Source of the DNA: Patagioenas fasciata
Taxonomy: Eukaryota; Chordata; Aves; Columbiformes; Columbidae
Assembly: GCF_037038585.1 (NCBI RefSeq)
Contig: NC_092521.1
Span: 149,076,605 to 149,140,604, forward strand
Length of the DNA stretch: 64,000 bases
Reading direction: 5' to 3'
Under the pieces are notes generated by a model. That model did no database searches and was not told where the DNA came from. It saw nothing but the letters and a program-made list of their open reading frames with translations. Within the stretch, counting starts at the first letter, position 1, and every line of letters starts with the position of its first letter. Of the stretch, positions 28,101-40,500 are shown one piece after another. The position numbers and the translations under genes were made by a program.

Positions 28101-31100
28101 CCATGAAGATTCCTTAAAAGTAACTCAAAGCTTGGAAAAGAGCAATCAAGGCAACGAACCACTTAGCAGCTGCTTTATTACACTCTCAAATAAAGGAGAG
28201 GAGCCTGTATGGTGCCACACAGAAAGCTAGGAGAAGGAGACCTTCACTGCACAGTTCCCCAGAAGCCCAGTCCCAGGGGCTGAAGCCAGTCTTTGGTTCT
28301 ATTGAAAGGGGTGAAGCCACACAGGCACATCTAGATCTCCACGTTGGCCTGAGTCTGAATCCACTTTCATTGCAAATGCTCTGATCAACTTTATTTTTAC
28401 AGTGCCATGTAATCCAGTTCTAGTTTGGAGCAAGTGAACTGAATCACCAAGGCCAGGATACCCCAGCGTAGGTAAGAGCCACAGATGACCCAGAGGACAG
28501 GGACCCAAGGTTGAAGAAAGCAGTAAAGGAGATGTAATTTTACAGAGCAAATAAATATTAGGAAACAAGTGGATCTATAAGAGAAGCAGATTTCCTACAG
28601 AGGCCCAAGGGGAGCAGTAGCCAAGCCTTAGCAGTGTCTGATGGTGGAGATGCTGCCCAAGCTCTTCTCTCCATCACACTCATGGACCCCCAGCTAGACT
28701 CTATGTCACTGGCTTCACTTCTTAGAGCAATGTAGGGGTTGTTTTTCTTCCTGTGCTTCTCCTGAAGGTTTCTTAATCCTTGCACTCATTTTGGACCATG
28801 AGGGAAACAAAGAGAAAACAAATGAAATTCAGAGAACTGAAATTATTTGCAATTGGCATACGAATAAATTTTTAAGTAAATAATACATTTGGCAACTGTG
28901 GAAGAGAGATTAAAGCTATGCTTATGTAGAAAGCATCTATATAAAGAAAAGGGAAAGGAACTGCTTTATCATGTCAGTAATGCAGGTCAGTAGGTAAAAT
29001 GAAGAAATCATATATTTAGGGAACATCAGTCAGGGAATACTCTGACAGTCAGATATCAACAGTTTGGAAAGGAATATCCTCATTTCTGATGTGTAACAAT
29101 CCAAGCGAGGCTGAGAAACATACTTGGAAACATGAAAGGCAGCAGGGAAGCATCATCTACTTACCTCTGAACTGTCTCCACGTTAACAGAGCCCCCAGTG
29201 CTTCGTTGCAAGATTTAATAATCCGCTGACATAACTTTATAACAATGAAACTGAGATTTTAAACAGTCTTATGTGCATTTTCCTTCCACAGAAAAATAAA
29301 ATCTCCCAAATGAACACTGAATTGCAGACTCACCCTGTATACATAAATGTAATAGCTTAATCTCTTGTATTAATTCCATTAATTTCAACATAGCCACAGT
29401 GAGGTTCTCATTAAACACCCTGTTCCTGCGAAGCCACATTTCTGTGTGTTGCATATTGAAAAATTTCAGATGAAACTAAATAGGAAAAGATTTTGAAGTT
29501 GGCGTTGCTTGAGCAACAAAGGGCTGCGTTAAGTCCATGTCCAGCCAGCAATTAAAGTTCATTTTTAATGGAATCACATGAAATAAAATTACTGCTTTTA
29601 TCGCTAGCACTTGAGTTTTTTCTTTTAATTAAAAAAAAAAAAAAAAGGGGGGGTATCAAAAACATTAATTTGCTTTGGACAAAATGTGGAACAGATCAGG
29701 TAATGAAGATGCTGTGTATGTAAAGGCAAGGAGAGTTTTGGGGAGGAAAATCCTGTCACAGCATGAGTAGCTGTCTCTGCAGCAAATTAGTTTGTCTTAA
29801 TAGCATAATGAAACCTCTGCTGCTTTAGCATCTCTTACTGTAGCTGTTCCTTGACCATGCGTCCTGCACTGTCTTTCTTCTTGCAGTCATATACAGCTTT
29901 TTTTACACTCATTTAACTCTATGAATTCATAAGACACCACTATAGGAACCACCACAGGTTTCCAAGTAATTGTCACTGTTCATGGAGCACATAGGCATTT
30001 TTAAGTACTAGGATAACTTTGAGCATCACAAAAATATTTGGTGTCAAAATGTTTACATTTTAAGTGTCGAATTATGATAGTTGAATGGTATCTCATCTGA
30101 TCCAGTAAAAAAAATATTAATGAAGCATTTTTATTCCATAGTTATGTCTGATTTCATCTGCACTGGAAATCACATTTTGTAATCAATTTGTATTGCTAAA
30201 GCCTTTTGATTTTATGTAGAAATGTGAGTTTTCATTCCAGTTAACACAATTAACATAGCCATTTATGCACATAAGATGACAGTTAGCAGACTATGTCTTG
30301 ATGCTAATTCTGATAATTCATAAACACAAACTATGAAGACGTTTTTAATGGTGCACATCTGCCCCCTTGTGCCAGTTATACTCGACTGCATTTTTTATCG
30401 CTAAGGGAATTACAGAACTACGGCTCGCTCAGTCCTGTAAGTTTTAAAAGCTCACATGCAGGTATTTTGCTCCACAACCTCCATTTCAGTGTACAATAGA
30501 AAAGAGGAAGAGATATTGGTGTACATCTCCATCTCAGCTGCTAGAGATTTATTTTTCTAAAAGCGCAGAGAGATTTAGAAAAATGTGGATAGGTACATTA
30601 TCAGTGGTAGTGGTATGTGTAACAGAAGAATTACAGCAAACAACCACAGCCAGTAGCAGCTTCTGAATGTCTTGGCCAATTGCTGCATCTGCACCAGGTG
30701 AAGAGACCTTTGCTCCCATCACAGCAGGAAAACTGCCCAAATAAAAGAAGACACAAAAGGAAGCTTGATCTGCAATTCAACAAGAAAGAAAACAAGAAAT
30801 TATGAAGGCTTTTTTTCATTGTAAATCCTTGGTAGGCCAAGAGAGGCATCCAGTATTTTCAAGAATAATTTGATTTAAAGCAAAAAAAATAAATTTTAAT
30901 CTAGGAATACTCCTTCTTTTCCTCCAGGTTTTGCAGGTGTAAGCTATGGCCGGGAGATTGTGAAAAATATTTGTCACAAGTGCTCACATACATACTTAGG
31001 AGAAATGGTTCTTAACCATTCACCACGCTTTCTTGCCCACCACAAGTGGTGGGGCTCAGTTCCCAGGTGACTTAGTGTGTTCCAGCTCACTGGGGCACCT

Positions 31101-32762
31101 CCAACTCTGTAGCTCCTCCTGCATCCCCCGGATCTGTATCCCCACCCAGCACCCGACGTCCACCAACTCCAGACGACATGTCCCCGTGTCCCTCCTGCCA
31201 CAGCTACTGCTCTGCTGTCTGAGATAAAAATAGGCAACAAAGCACAAAGTGCAACTTACAGAAAAACATTTTTTAAAAAGAAAATGAGGATTCGGAAATC
31301 TGCTTGTACTGAGTCAATGCTGAATGGCATGGCTGAGCCTGAGGAGCTGCAGCGTTTGAGAAAAATGTCTGCGAGGCCACCCACTCAAGCACCTTGCCCC
31401 AAGAAGGTCTGTGCTCCGGAGCCACTCTCACCAGCTTGAGGGGAGGCACCACCAGCTCATTGAGGGCAAAATTCCAGAGCTTTGTAAGGAGCACTCATAC
31501 CTTTAGCAAAGCTGGGACACAAAATCGGGGCTTGGCCCTCACTTATTCCAGGTGGCCTATTTCTGCTTGAGGATTTCCTGTCTGTTGAAGTCAAACATGA
31601 GCATTCTCTCACCTATTTCATACAACATGATTTAAAAATAACCCATGATAGGTGTCCAGTCACACAGGACATACTGAGTCAGAGCTATGTGCTATATATT
31701 GCCCCTTTGTGGTTTCTTGACAGCATGTTGGAAACGCTGAGGTCAAAACCAGGTCTCAAGTATTTCCAAGGCTGAAGCTTCTCACCTGGGATGGCACAGG
31801 CATCCAGTCATTCCCTACTCACAATTCACAGCCCTGAACATTTTGCTGAGGGTGTATCTCAGCCCTATTATGAAACAAAGAAGAGATGGTCTTTCAGAGC
31901 ATTACTAGTGGACACATTTATCCCTCTTTTAATCCAGCAACTTACATCCTGATCCAGGATTTGGTTGTTCTTCTCACTGTCAAAGGGGTTTGAATAATTA
32001 TTTTGTCCAAGAATAACATCCTAACTGCCAAACCGTGGTGAATTCAGAACTGACATCCATTTCATTGATGCAGTCCGATTTCATATAGCATAATTAAACA
32101 TTCTTAAACTAAAGGGATGGAAAAAGAGACAATATAGCTCCAGTCTCATTGTTAGACACTTCCTTCAAGCCTGAGCAAAATTTTTATCATCCCTAATTCA
32201 GTGAACTTTTCACTATTTGTAGTTAGGACGTTAAAGGATGATGACTGATCTCTTAAAGCTCATTGGAGTGTTAAAATGCTGAGTGACATTTTCAGCATCA
32301 CTTTGTAACCAATGCTGATAATTTCAGATGTGATTTGAAAATCCCACTTGTCTCTCATCTCCATGGTTGTGAACCTAAATATATTATAAAATCTGCCCCT
32401 TCAACCATGCTTTTGCCTCTGCTAAACACAGAGCATGATATAGACAAGAAATATGGCACACTAAGAAACCTTAGTCTGGACTAAGAAACAAGGTCCTCTC
32501 TGACATGATCCACCGCTTCCCAATGTTTCTTTCCAAAACCACATAAAACTGCTCAGTCTTGTACAGAACTCTTCACTGCATATTTGTACAGAATTCAAAT
32601 GAGAAAAAGCTTTCTAAAACAAACTAATGCACAGATGAGGTAGGCTTGTTCCACCTACCATATCAAGCTGTGAAGTTTCAGTCCAGTTGTAGGTTCCTAA
32701 CGGTCATCAGGGTTAAAGCATGTTGCAAAAAGACATGAAAAACCTATTGTTACTTTATCGGG

Positions 32763-32798
<36 letters not shown>
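32763..32798 (+). repeat. A36 homopolymer
   Basis: A run of 36 A. No retrocopy or target-site duplication is visible next to it, so its origin is unclear. The length in this assembly may be unreliable. Confidence 0.9.
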
Positions 32799-32800
<2 letters not shown>

Positions 32801-34489
32801 TTGTGTTTCTCAAACAGGATTCAGGTAACCCTAAAATACATAATCACTAGACCAGCAGTATTTAGAGAAGGAACAATTTTTAGGGGCATAGAACTGTATG
32901 CACTTCATGGATCATCTGGAAAATTAACCAAGTTGCAAAATTACAGCTTTACTGATCTCACAGAGCACTGATACCGCAGTGATGGGTGCTTTTTTCAAAG
33001 GAGTGATGAGTTAAGAAAGCTCTCATAGGAATATTTTCTATGTGTTTGCTCTAACGTTGTGATTGCAGCTGCTGGAATTCATTGGAGCACATGTTCTCCC
33101 TTACATAATAATCACAGTTATGCAACAGAGCATCATGGCCAGGGGCATTTAGACAGGAAATATATTATGTATTTTTGATATGTTGCTTGAGGGTGGAATA
33201 AAGGGCCTTGGAATGGAGGATATTCCACAGATGTTATTCAGCGTAACAATGAAAAATTGTACGGAGAGAAAGTTATTTGAAGTACTCCGACATTTCTGGT
33301 CTTTTCCCCCTTCTCACAAAGGTAAATGCCACAAGAAATGCAACCTTCAAAGTACAGCAGAGTAAAATAATTTTAGTAGGTATAGAGGGCCAACAGAAAA
33401 TACAGAGGACCAAAGGGAAAGTTCGTTTAAGTAAAAGGACCTTGGAAACTTCAGGATTTGAAAGCATAACTGTAAATTGTTGTCTTCAAAGACCTCACCC
33501 CTGCCCTTGAATCTATTCTTCCATTAAAGATTAATTTGTCTAACAGCATGTTAAGTCATGCTGTGAGGAGCAGAGCTTTCTCATTACTTTTTTGAAAAAA
33601 TTAGAAAGAAAGATAAAGGTTGGAAGTGCAAGCACACTGAATGTCAACCCAAATTTCTAGCCTGATATTCAGCCTGCTTGTTTGCTCCAATTTGCACATG
33701 GTTTGCCAAAAATATCCGATTCACTTTCTGCACTTCCATGTTGATGGAGGAATTATTTAAGCTGCACAGCTAATTAGCTGATTATAAATAATTGTCATCT
33801 AATTCTTGTCTTTTTTTTCAACTGATGGATCAGAAATGAAAATTACAGTCTCTTAAATAGCTGGGTCATTCAAATAAATACATGAACTCCATTCTCAGTT
33901 GAACCACTTGCTATCAAGACCTGATAATGCCATTTTTCCTATCTGACTTGAGATATCCACACTGTATAATAGCTGCAGATATCAAGGTCTGCCTAAACAG
34001 TCCCTTAGAGCCTAATTCATCTAACTCATTTTTGATGTGTGCTTCCTAAGATCAGTACAAGCTACAAAACCGGAAGTTGTCACTGTCATCATGAGTCACA
34101 GGAAACGGGGGGGGGGGAAGTGTATTTTAAATAATGACGTACTTATTTATAGAATGGCTGGATTTCAGTGCAGATAATCATGTCTCACAGAGATCCTATC
34201 TGATTAATTCAGAATAAGCAGTGCTAGGAACTCAAAGATTCCAGGAACCAGGATAGTGCCAGCTTCCACAGTCTGCAACACACTACATGGCATGAAACCT
34301 TCGCTCTAACACTGACTGAAAGGTTCCTGAATCAAGAGTTCAACCAAAAATCAGTGATAACATAATGAAGACACCAATCCTTTGGAGGAAGGAAGGAATG
34401 AAAAAGAACATATTTGGGTATCCATGACCCAGTGAAAAATATGGTCTCCCTCTCTTTTGAAATCAGCAGCTGATCTCAGAAGCAGCCAG

Positions 34490-35822
34490 AATCATAGAAT
34501 CTTAAAGGTAAAGACCTTGAAGATCTTTGAGTCCAATTGTAAGTCTGGCACTGCCATGTCCACCACTTAATCATGTTCCTAAGCACCGCTTCTAACACAT
34601 CTTTTAAATACCTCCAGGAATGGTGACACAACCACTTTTTTGGGCAGCCTGCTCCAACGCTTGACAACCCTTTTGGATACCATTTTTTTCCTAAAACCCA
34701 ATCTAAACCTCCCCTGGTGCAACTTGAGGCCATTTCCTCTTGTCCTGTCACTTGCTACATCCTCCCTGCTACAACCTCCTTTCAGGTAGTTGTAGAGAGT
34801 GATAACATCTCCCCTCAGCCTCCTTTAATCCAGGATAAACAACCCCAGTTCCCTCAGCTGCTCCTCATTAGACTTGTGCTCCAGACCCTTCACCAGCTTC
34901 ATTGCCCTACTCTGCACTCACTCCAGCACCTCGATGTCTTTCTTGTAGTGAGGGGCCCAAAACCAAACACAGGATTCAAAGTGCAGCCTCACCAGTGCCC
35001 ATACAAGGGGACAATCACTTCCTTAGTCCTGCTGGACAGACTAGTTCTGATAAAAGCCAGGATGCTTTTGGCCTTCTTGGCCACTGCTGGTTCATGGTCA
35101 GCTGACTGTTGACCAACACCTCCAGGTCCCTCTCTGCCAGGCAGCTTTCCAGCCACTCTTCCCCGAGCCTGTAGCACTGCCTGGGGTTGCTGTGACACAA
35201 GTCACAGATCCAGCACTTAGCTTTGTTGCACCTCAGACAGTTGACCTCAGCCCAATGACCCAGCCAGTCCAGATCCCTCTGTAGTGCCTTCCTATCCTCC
35301 AGTAGATCAGCACTCCCACCCAACTTGGTGTCAACTGCAAACTTACTGAGGGTGCATTTGATCACCTCGTCCAGATCATTGATAAAGAAATTAAACAAAA
35401 CTGGCCTCAACACTGAGCCCCGAGGAATGCCACTTGTGACCAGCCACTAACCAGATTTAACTCCAGTCATCACAACTCTTCAGGCCACCCATCCATTTTT
35501 TTACCCAGCAAAGAGTACACCTGTCCAAGCCATGAGCAGCCAGCTTCTCCAGGAAAATGCTTTGGGAAACAGTCTTGAAGGCTCTACTAACCTCTAGGTA
35601 CACAACCTTTCCTTCATCCACGAGGCGGGTCACCTTTTCATAGAAGGAGATCAGGTTAGTTAAGCAGGACCTGCCTTTCATAAACCCATGACAATGGGCC
35701 TGATTGCTTGGTTGTCCTCTACGTGACACATGATCACACTCAAGACTGTCTGCTCCGTAATCTTCCCCAGCACCGAGGTCAGACTGACAAACCTGTAATT
35801 CCCCAGATCCTCCTTCCAGAAC
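34490..35822 (-). mobile_element. CR1 LINE, 5'-truncated, second long copy
   Basis: It has the same family, orientation and layout as the copy at 19000, starting with aatcatagaatcttaaagg at the 3' end. Minus-strand frames show KGRSCLTNLISFYEKVTRLV, a damaged motif A (LEVSRAFKTV, where LDFSKAFDTV is usual) and a catalytic box FAVD instead of FADD. Frames are broken (35457-35864, 35015-35413, 34989-35198). The 5' cut lies within about 100 bases of the cut in the other long copy in element coordinates. It cannot make active enzyme. Confidence 0.95.
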
Positions 35823-36228
35823 AAGGCACCCATAGGCAAAGAGGGACAGTGAAAGCCTAGTCAAGAAGACTCTTCACAGAGAATTGCTCCAGCTGAGCTA
35901 ACAGTAATGTAAGACTTCTTGGGATAAACAGGAATGTATCACTGTTCCTTGAGTTCTGCTCAAAGGTCTTTACAGGAGAACAGGCAGGTGAGCAACACTA
36001 AAGTCTCAATCCTGATGTAGGAACTATGGAGGCCAGCATGGTCTGAAGGCCTGACTTGAGTGGTCCTAAGCCCATTTGGTTTAGTGACAGACATGTCAGA
36101 GCCTGTCTGAAAGAAGAAGAGGCAAAAAGTCAAGATGTACAGTGAAGCCCATGTACAGCTGCCGGGGGAGGGAGAGCTTAATGGGGAGGTAACACTGCCA
36201 TTTTGTAAGTAATTTAAACTCTTCTCAG

Positions 36229-36474
36229 TGCCTTGAGAAGCCTTTGGGTCCTGGCAAATCTGCTGTCCAAAATAACACAGCCTCAGAGCCTGTAAGTATG
36301 TCAAGAGAAAAAAAGATGGAGAAGGAGGAAAAACACAGAAAAATTCTGGCTTATATAAAAGAACAATCAAAACAGCTCCCAGCTGTTTGTGAAATGATTG
36401 AAAATGGATATTTATCTGCCAAGCAATATTTCAAGGGGCAGATGTTAATATCTGGAGAATATATCTTTTTGTAG
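36229..36474 (+). CDS. Candidate exon beyond the NEBL 3' end, Lys/Glu-rich
   Basis: After a good acceptor (aaactcttctcag) the frame is open for 81 codons to TAG at 36472-36474. The first ATG is at 36298. The product begins CLEKPLGPGKSAVQNNTASE, continues with a charged stretch (EKKMEKEEKHRK) and then a likely amphipathic helix (ILAYIKEQSKQLPAVCEMIE). A consensus donor gtaagt at 36292-36297 splits off an in-frame 63-base piece (36229-36291) that could be an internal exon of phase 0/0. I do not recognise the protein. It lies on the opposite strand to NEBL and points toward its 3' end. A 136-codon frame on the other strand overlaps it and looks less protein-like. Confidence 0.28.
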   Translation, partial: CLEKPLGPGKSAVQNNTASEPVSMSREKKMEKEEKHRKILAYIKEQSKQLPAVCEMIENGYLSAKQYFKGQMLISGEYIFL

Positions 36475-37556
36475 ACACAAGTGGTCAACGCTACAAGCCA
36501 GTAGTCTTCTGCATGAGAACAGGCCTCTTCATACGTAGATTTTATCAGCAGCAGGCAGTTGGGAAAGAAAAGTGAAAGCGTAAAAAATCGAGGATTGCTT
36601 AGACCCCATTTAGGACATAGTACATAAATATGAATCTCCCGTTTCTGCTGTCATTGTTAAATATGTACCAAGCACATAGCACATCATGCAGCATCAAGTT
36701 TGTGGAGCAGGTGAGCTCTGTGCTGCATCACCTCATCCCAGTACTTACACAGTTCAGGGTTAGGCACTCACTGCAGTGCCACAGGGCTCAGTCTTCTGAC
36801 TGTACACAATGGATTTCCTTCCCGCAGTGTACGAGAACACACAGTTTTAACTGACTGACAATTTGTTTCCTCTGTACTATCTGAAGTCTCATTTCCTGGA
36901 AGGATAAATTTGCCCTTATGAATGCCATATGCCAGTGGCTGGCCTGCCTCTGGGCTTCAGACTAATTGCTTAAAAGCTGGACTACATATCTGCACACTAC
37001 CCCATAGTAACTTCTGACACTACAGACATAAGCACAGAGACAGGCCAAGCACATGTATACACTATTGTTCAGCTTACAGCTTAGCTGTTCAACCAGCACT
37101 CTTAGACATAAGGTTGTCTTGTACTAACCTCTGCAGCAAAACCTGAGTAAGAAATCTGTGGCTTTTGAGTGCAGCCATGCCTTCCCACCTATATCATGCT
37201 ACCTCTTTCCTTATTCTGATATTACTGATTTTAAGGTTGTGCCATAAACTGAATCACTGAAAGAATGAGGATAAAAGGAATCACTTGGAAGAGAAAAAAG
37301 AAAGTCAAGATCATCTGGTGATACCATTACATTGTTTCCCACAGGTAGCTTCATGAAAATAAGAGAGAAGCACACTGCAGGCCAGACTGGAAATGTGGTT
37401 GGGCATGGTGATTTGAGTAGGAGGAGGGATGGCAGGCACTACTTGTCACAGCCAATGCAGTGGGCAACTATTCCCTCAGCACAGAGAACTCTATGCAAAA
37501 TTAGTTTACTCTTGCTAATTAACACAACAAACAAAATCAGAAGTCCAGTTCTGTGA
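36475..37556. other. No gene seen
   Basis: Short frames only. One at 37332-37556 (plus) overlaps an acceptor-like tttcccacag but has no other support. Confidence 0.5.
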
Positions 37557-40500
37557 CAGAGCAGAAATGAGGACATCCTAAAAGCAGTGACAGCTAGAAA
37601 CTCTCAACCTATCCAATGTACAGCACGGAGGGTCTCCACAGGACTTTCACGTGCAAGTACATAGATCCTTTTGATTACTACACTCTATGGGGTCAGTAAA
37701 GACAGGAATGTCTTCTTCATTTCAGCCATCTGTCATATTTGACACTGCTGTTGAGTGAGGATGCAACCCCTCAGCTGCTGAACACACGACTCCTACCAAC
37801 TTTGTATCAGTGTCACTCAGAAGTAGAACCTTCACCTGCAATACATATTTAGGACTGTATGCTTAACATTCAAAAAAGTAAAGCATGTCCCTAAGCGTAG
37901 TAATCTTCTTCAAGTACAGGCAGAACGGTTCCAAAATACTTCTGGATTTTATTTTAACTTAAACTTTCTTACAATGTTGTAAAAATAAATTTGTCTAAGT
38001 GAATAAAGATAAACCAAGAACCACATTTGCTATAAAATTGTCTTAAAGAGGCCAGTAATCCAATTTGTTTTCATTAGCGATACATGGAGAGCACACCTAA
38101 CCAAATGTCCGAAGACCAGGTAACTGGTATCAGTCAAATCAGGGGACCTCCTTCACTTACTACCTTTGCTTATTTAAACAAACCAAGGCACTCTGTTCTA
38201 TTCAAGGGTTACAAATACAGACTTAAAAAGCAAATTAACCCTCTGAGGAGAGGGCACTTCTGAAATAAAATCATGTTTTATGAAATTGCTTTCTGAAATC
38301 AAGCTTCAAGAATAATAGCACAAAATATTCTACTTAAATTTGAAAACTCAAAGCTTTCTTAGTTAAAACAATATACATCTTTGATAGCTTATATTAATGG
38401 GTACAGTAGCTTTGGAGAGTACTGTTTATGAATATAATACATACATAGTGCTGGTTTAATATTTTATTTTAATTACTTTTAATGTTATGCAAAATAAATT
38501 GTTATGTTACATCCACTGTGACATCAACTAAAATGTGAACTAGTTTGCATAGGTTAATATTTTTGGGCAGCACGATGTTGCTCTAGTCCACCAAGGCTTA
38601 AATATTCACAGTGTAGAGGAAGAAAAAGGAATTAAAGCATTTCTACTAAAATATATTTTAATAGCTGGTGTTAACTTTCTGCATAACAAAAGCCAAATCA
38701 AGATGATACATCATATGATCCAAGAGTAAGTATATCTGTCCTTTGAAACACAATTGTTGCCTTCATTATTGTATACTCCCAAATACAGTACACTTTTGCA
38801 AAATAACTAAAACTTTACACACTTTAAAGCAAACATAAGCCAAACTGCACAGCGGTTCATTTTTGCTTTTTATATCACACTGCAAAAACCAACAGCTGAG
38901 AGAGTTTCCACATCATGCTAATCAATGTCAATACAGTCATTGCTGTCTTCCAAAGGTCTAGCAATTTCTAATAGTAATATTAAATACACAATTGAAATGC
39001 TACAGTATAGCTTATTTCCCCCTAAATTAATAATAATTAACAAATGTCAACAACAACTGGATTACAACTTAAGTACAATATGCAAATTCTATTTATCAGA
39101 CACAAGAAGCATATGAAATTCCTTTGAATATACTGTTGTAGTGCAGGCAGTTTAGGAAATATAGCTTTCAGGTTTTCTTTCAAAAGGAGAGATGGGGTTC
39201 CTAAGGCATAAAGCTGGAGAAAATCACTAAAGCATTGCAAAATGATTTAATCTTCTACAGCTCACCCATACTTTGCATTTGCCAGCACATCAGTTTGGAC
39301 ATCTTCTTTCAAAGGCATCTTTTGTCTGTTTCAGTATATTATTTAAACATTTACTAACTAAAGCATATTCTGTAATTTAAATGGAGTATTAATCAACATA
39401 ATTAAAATCTAACATTTTATACCCTGTATCATTTTCTGCCAAAGAGTTCTGTATTTGTCATTTCTTTTTCATTGTACTAGATGACATGCAGTCACTGTAC
39501 AATAAAAACTAGAATTATTACCTTTCCCAAGTATTGGAGACCTTCCATATCCCTGAGGAACACTCAGTAGGGACACATTTGTCAAAAATATAATCCATGG
39601 GAGGTGATTCTCTGTCAAATCCCAATCTGCTGAAGTGGTTTATGGTATGTCAAATGTAATCAAGAAAACCCTGTTTCATCAAGATTAAATGCTAATGTTC
39701 CATAATGAAACATTACAACTGCAATATCTGTAAGTAGCTTTGTTTAGAAAATGAAGATTAGCCAGGCAAGAAATAGTAATGAAAAGCAAGGCACCCATTT
39801 GTTCTTATATATATGTATGAATGTGCTCTATGTTGTTTTCTACATTTATACTTGTGTTAGCAAGGATTACAGCACATTGCATCTTCTTTATTTCTAAAAT
39901 GCTTAAAATGGGAATGTATGAAGTTCCAACCTGAACTTTGGAACATCTTGGGAAATTTGGCTCCTTGGAAGTTTTTTCCTTTCCCCAGAAAAATGCTGAC
40001 TACAGGAAGAAAGTACAATGAGAGGAACATGCTGTGTTAAAAAGGAATATACACTTTAAAGGTGACAAGACAGCATATAACATCTGTTCACCTCTACATC
40101 CCACTGCATGTAATAGGCTCCAACACATGCCTTGTAAAACCCGTTCTGACACAATTTAGTTGCTGATTCAACTTTTCCTAGCTTATAAATTTTAGATCTT
40201 AAAAAACTTTTACAATTGCACTCTGATAATTTTGGGCATTGGATAGCATCGCTTAGAACAAAGCTGAACAATGACATTAAAGTTTGTTTTATATCAAAAA
40301 GCAGAAACCGTTCCATATGACCAAAAATTACTAAGCGTATAACATTACAACATAAAAACCTGACTACATGAATGAGTAACTTAAAACAGATCTTTATAAT
40401 TCTGCTGACATACCATTCTCAAGAGAAATACAAGTCAAATACTGTTTTGTTTTCTTGACCTTTATTATTTTGCAAACTGCTATAACTGCTTTGCTAGGCT

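Larger units (their letters stand above)
20411..34489. other. No firm gene; possible regulatory blocks and one GC-rich island
   Basis: Mostly AT-rich single-copy-looking DNA. Points of note are a weak exon candidate (23028), G-rich runs (26158-26174), A-to-G tracts, an RFX-like palindrome (29504-29517), a CpG-bearing block (30340-30430), a GC-richer block of unknown origin (31020-31560), the A36 run and a homeodomain-type palindrome (33767-33780). Confidence 0.5.

Noticed and set aside
28558..28785. 75-codon minus-strand frame with a charged start
   Set aside because: Only the first third looks protein-like; a second frame overlaps it, and there is no splice or poly(A) support. Possibly a decayed pseudogene but not supportable.
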